In this document: positions 63,590-64,000 of the stretch, piece by piece | How positions within the stretch are numbered: position 1 is the stretch's first letter | Layout of the letters: each line of letters begins with the position of its first letter | NCBI RefSeq assembly: GCF_000210895.1 | Contig: NC_015964.1 | Span: 558,001 to 622,000, forward strand | DNA length: 64,000 nucleotides | Source of the DNA: Haemophilus parainfluenzae T3T1 | GTDB taxonomy: Bacteria > Pseudomonadota > Gammaproteobacteria > Enterobacterales > Pasteurellaceae | Direction of reading: 5' to 3' | The notes under the pieces: generated by a model | Databases searched by the model: none | Seen by the model: the letters and a program-made list of their open reading frames with translations, nothing else | What the model was told of the DNA's origin: nothing | Program-made: the position numbers and the translations under genes

Positions 63590-64000
63590 TTAGTGTGCAT
63601 ACATAAATACTTGAACGAGAAGAAGTATCGATGAGATAACAAATTGACAGCCCACGATTGGCATGACAAATTTCAGCCATTTATTGAATGGAATACCAAG
63701 CATTTGTAGCGTGACAAGGACCAATCCTGTTGGCGCAAGGAATAACATAATATATTGTCCCCAGTTGTAAGCCGATACGACGATATCTCTTGGAATGCCA
63801 ACAGTATCAGCCAGAGGTGCCATAATTGGCATAGCGAGTACGGCAAGGCCTGAAGAGGAAGGTACAACCAGCCCTAAGAAGATGAAGATAAGGAGCTGAC
63901 CAATAATAAAGACGCCGCCATTCATTCCATCGACAAGATGTGTCATATAATCGAGAATGGTGTCAGAAATCATCCCTTGTTCCAGAATAATATTGACTGC
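63590..64000 (-). CDS. C-terminal part of a YfcC-family carrier (partial)
   Basis: The last 136 residues of a large inner-membrane protein; the frame stays open to the right edge, so the start is outside. Three to four helices, with the motif VVPSSSGLAVLAMPIMAPL typical of the YfcC/C4-dicarboxylate anaerobic carrier group. In Haemophilus such a gene lies near arginine/ornithine genes, as I recall, suggesting basic amino acid exchange, but that is unproven. Confidence 0.8.
   Translation of the reverse strand, partial: AVNIILEQGMISDTILDYMTHLVDGMNGGVFIIGQLLIFIFLGLVVPSSSGLAVLAMPIMAPLADTVGIPRDIVVSAYNWGQYIMLFLAPTGLVLVTLQMLGIPFNKWLKFVMPIVGCQFVISSILLLVQVFMYAH

Overview
The window looks like chromosomal DNA of a Haemophilus species, most likely H. 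parainfluenzae or a close relative. The main sign is about 45 copies of the Haemophilus DNA uptake core AAGTGCGGT (either strand), many arranged as inverted pairs that serve as terminators. The proteins are Pasteurellaceae-like, the base composition is AT-rich, and blocks such as gpsA-cysE-(aroE-like) and ansB-dcuB match Haemophilus order as I remember it. I see no rRNA, tRNA, CRISPR array, insertion sequence or prophage. Most of the window is core genome.

Layout. 1-2763: end of a probable cpdB, an NSS transporter with its 32-residue MetS-type subunit, and a yebE-like gene. 2949-9892: branched-chain amino acid genes ilvG-ilvM-ilvD-ilvA (no ilvE), interrupted by two related lipoprotein genes and a duplicated ilvM tail. 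9943-17546 (reverse): atpIBEFHAGDC preceded by rsmG. 17606-18980: divergent regulator/quinone reductase pair (ytfH/ytfG). 19048-21804: mnmG, the chromosomal origin oriC (about 20961-21304) and mioC. 21856-32895: zapB, glpX, mutS, an MgtC-like gene, rimO, a protein N-glucosyltransferase, asd and a pldB-like lipase. 32966-40452 is the accessory part: a glycine-zipper lipoprotein, two small islands of orphan toxin-immunity genes, a tyrosine phenol-lyase/tyrosine transporter pair, two lipoproteins and a YheO-type regulator. 40581-45654: luxS-purT, a candidate MicA-like small RNA, yqaA/yqaB, a lone PRD protein and ppx. 45663-53886 (reverse): tamA-tamB, dtd, yihY, ychJ, yiiM. 54009-64000: yjgR, udp, aroE-like, cysE, gpsA, secB, yibN, ansB, dcuB, a secreted protein and the end of a YfcC-type carrier.

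How it fits together. The physiology is that of a facultative anaerobe living on host amino acids. Asparaginase plus Dcu supplies aspartate for fumarate respiration, tyrosine phenol-lyase plus its permease turns tyrosine into pyruvate, ammonia and phenol, and both promoters carry CRP-type sites. The most interesting signals are: (i) a possible sigma-E-driven small RNA divergent from luxS at the position that MicA holds in E. coli; (ii) two orphan immunity-gene islands with no toxin, followed by copies of the same terminator module, one copy carrying a shard like the end of purT; (iii) the duplicated ilvM tail and lipoprotein unit inside the ilv operon; (iv) an orphan N-glucosyltransferase with a Lys/Thr-rich tail. 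Family names rest on recall of protein families, not on a database search.
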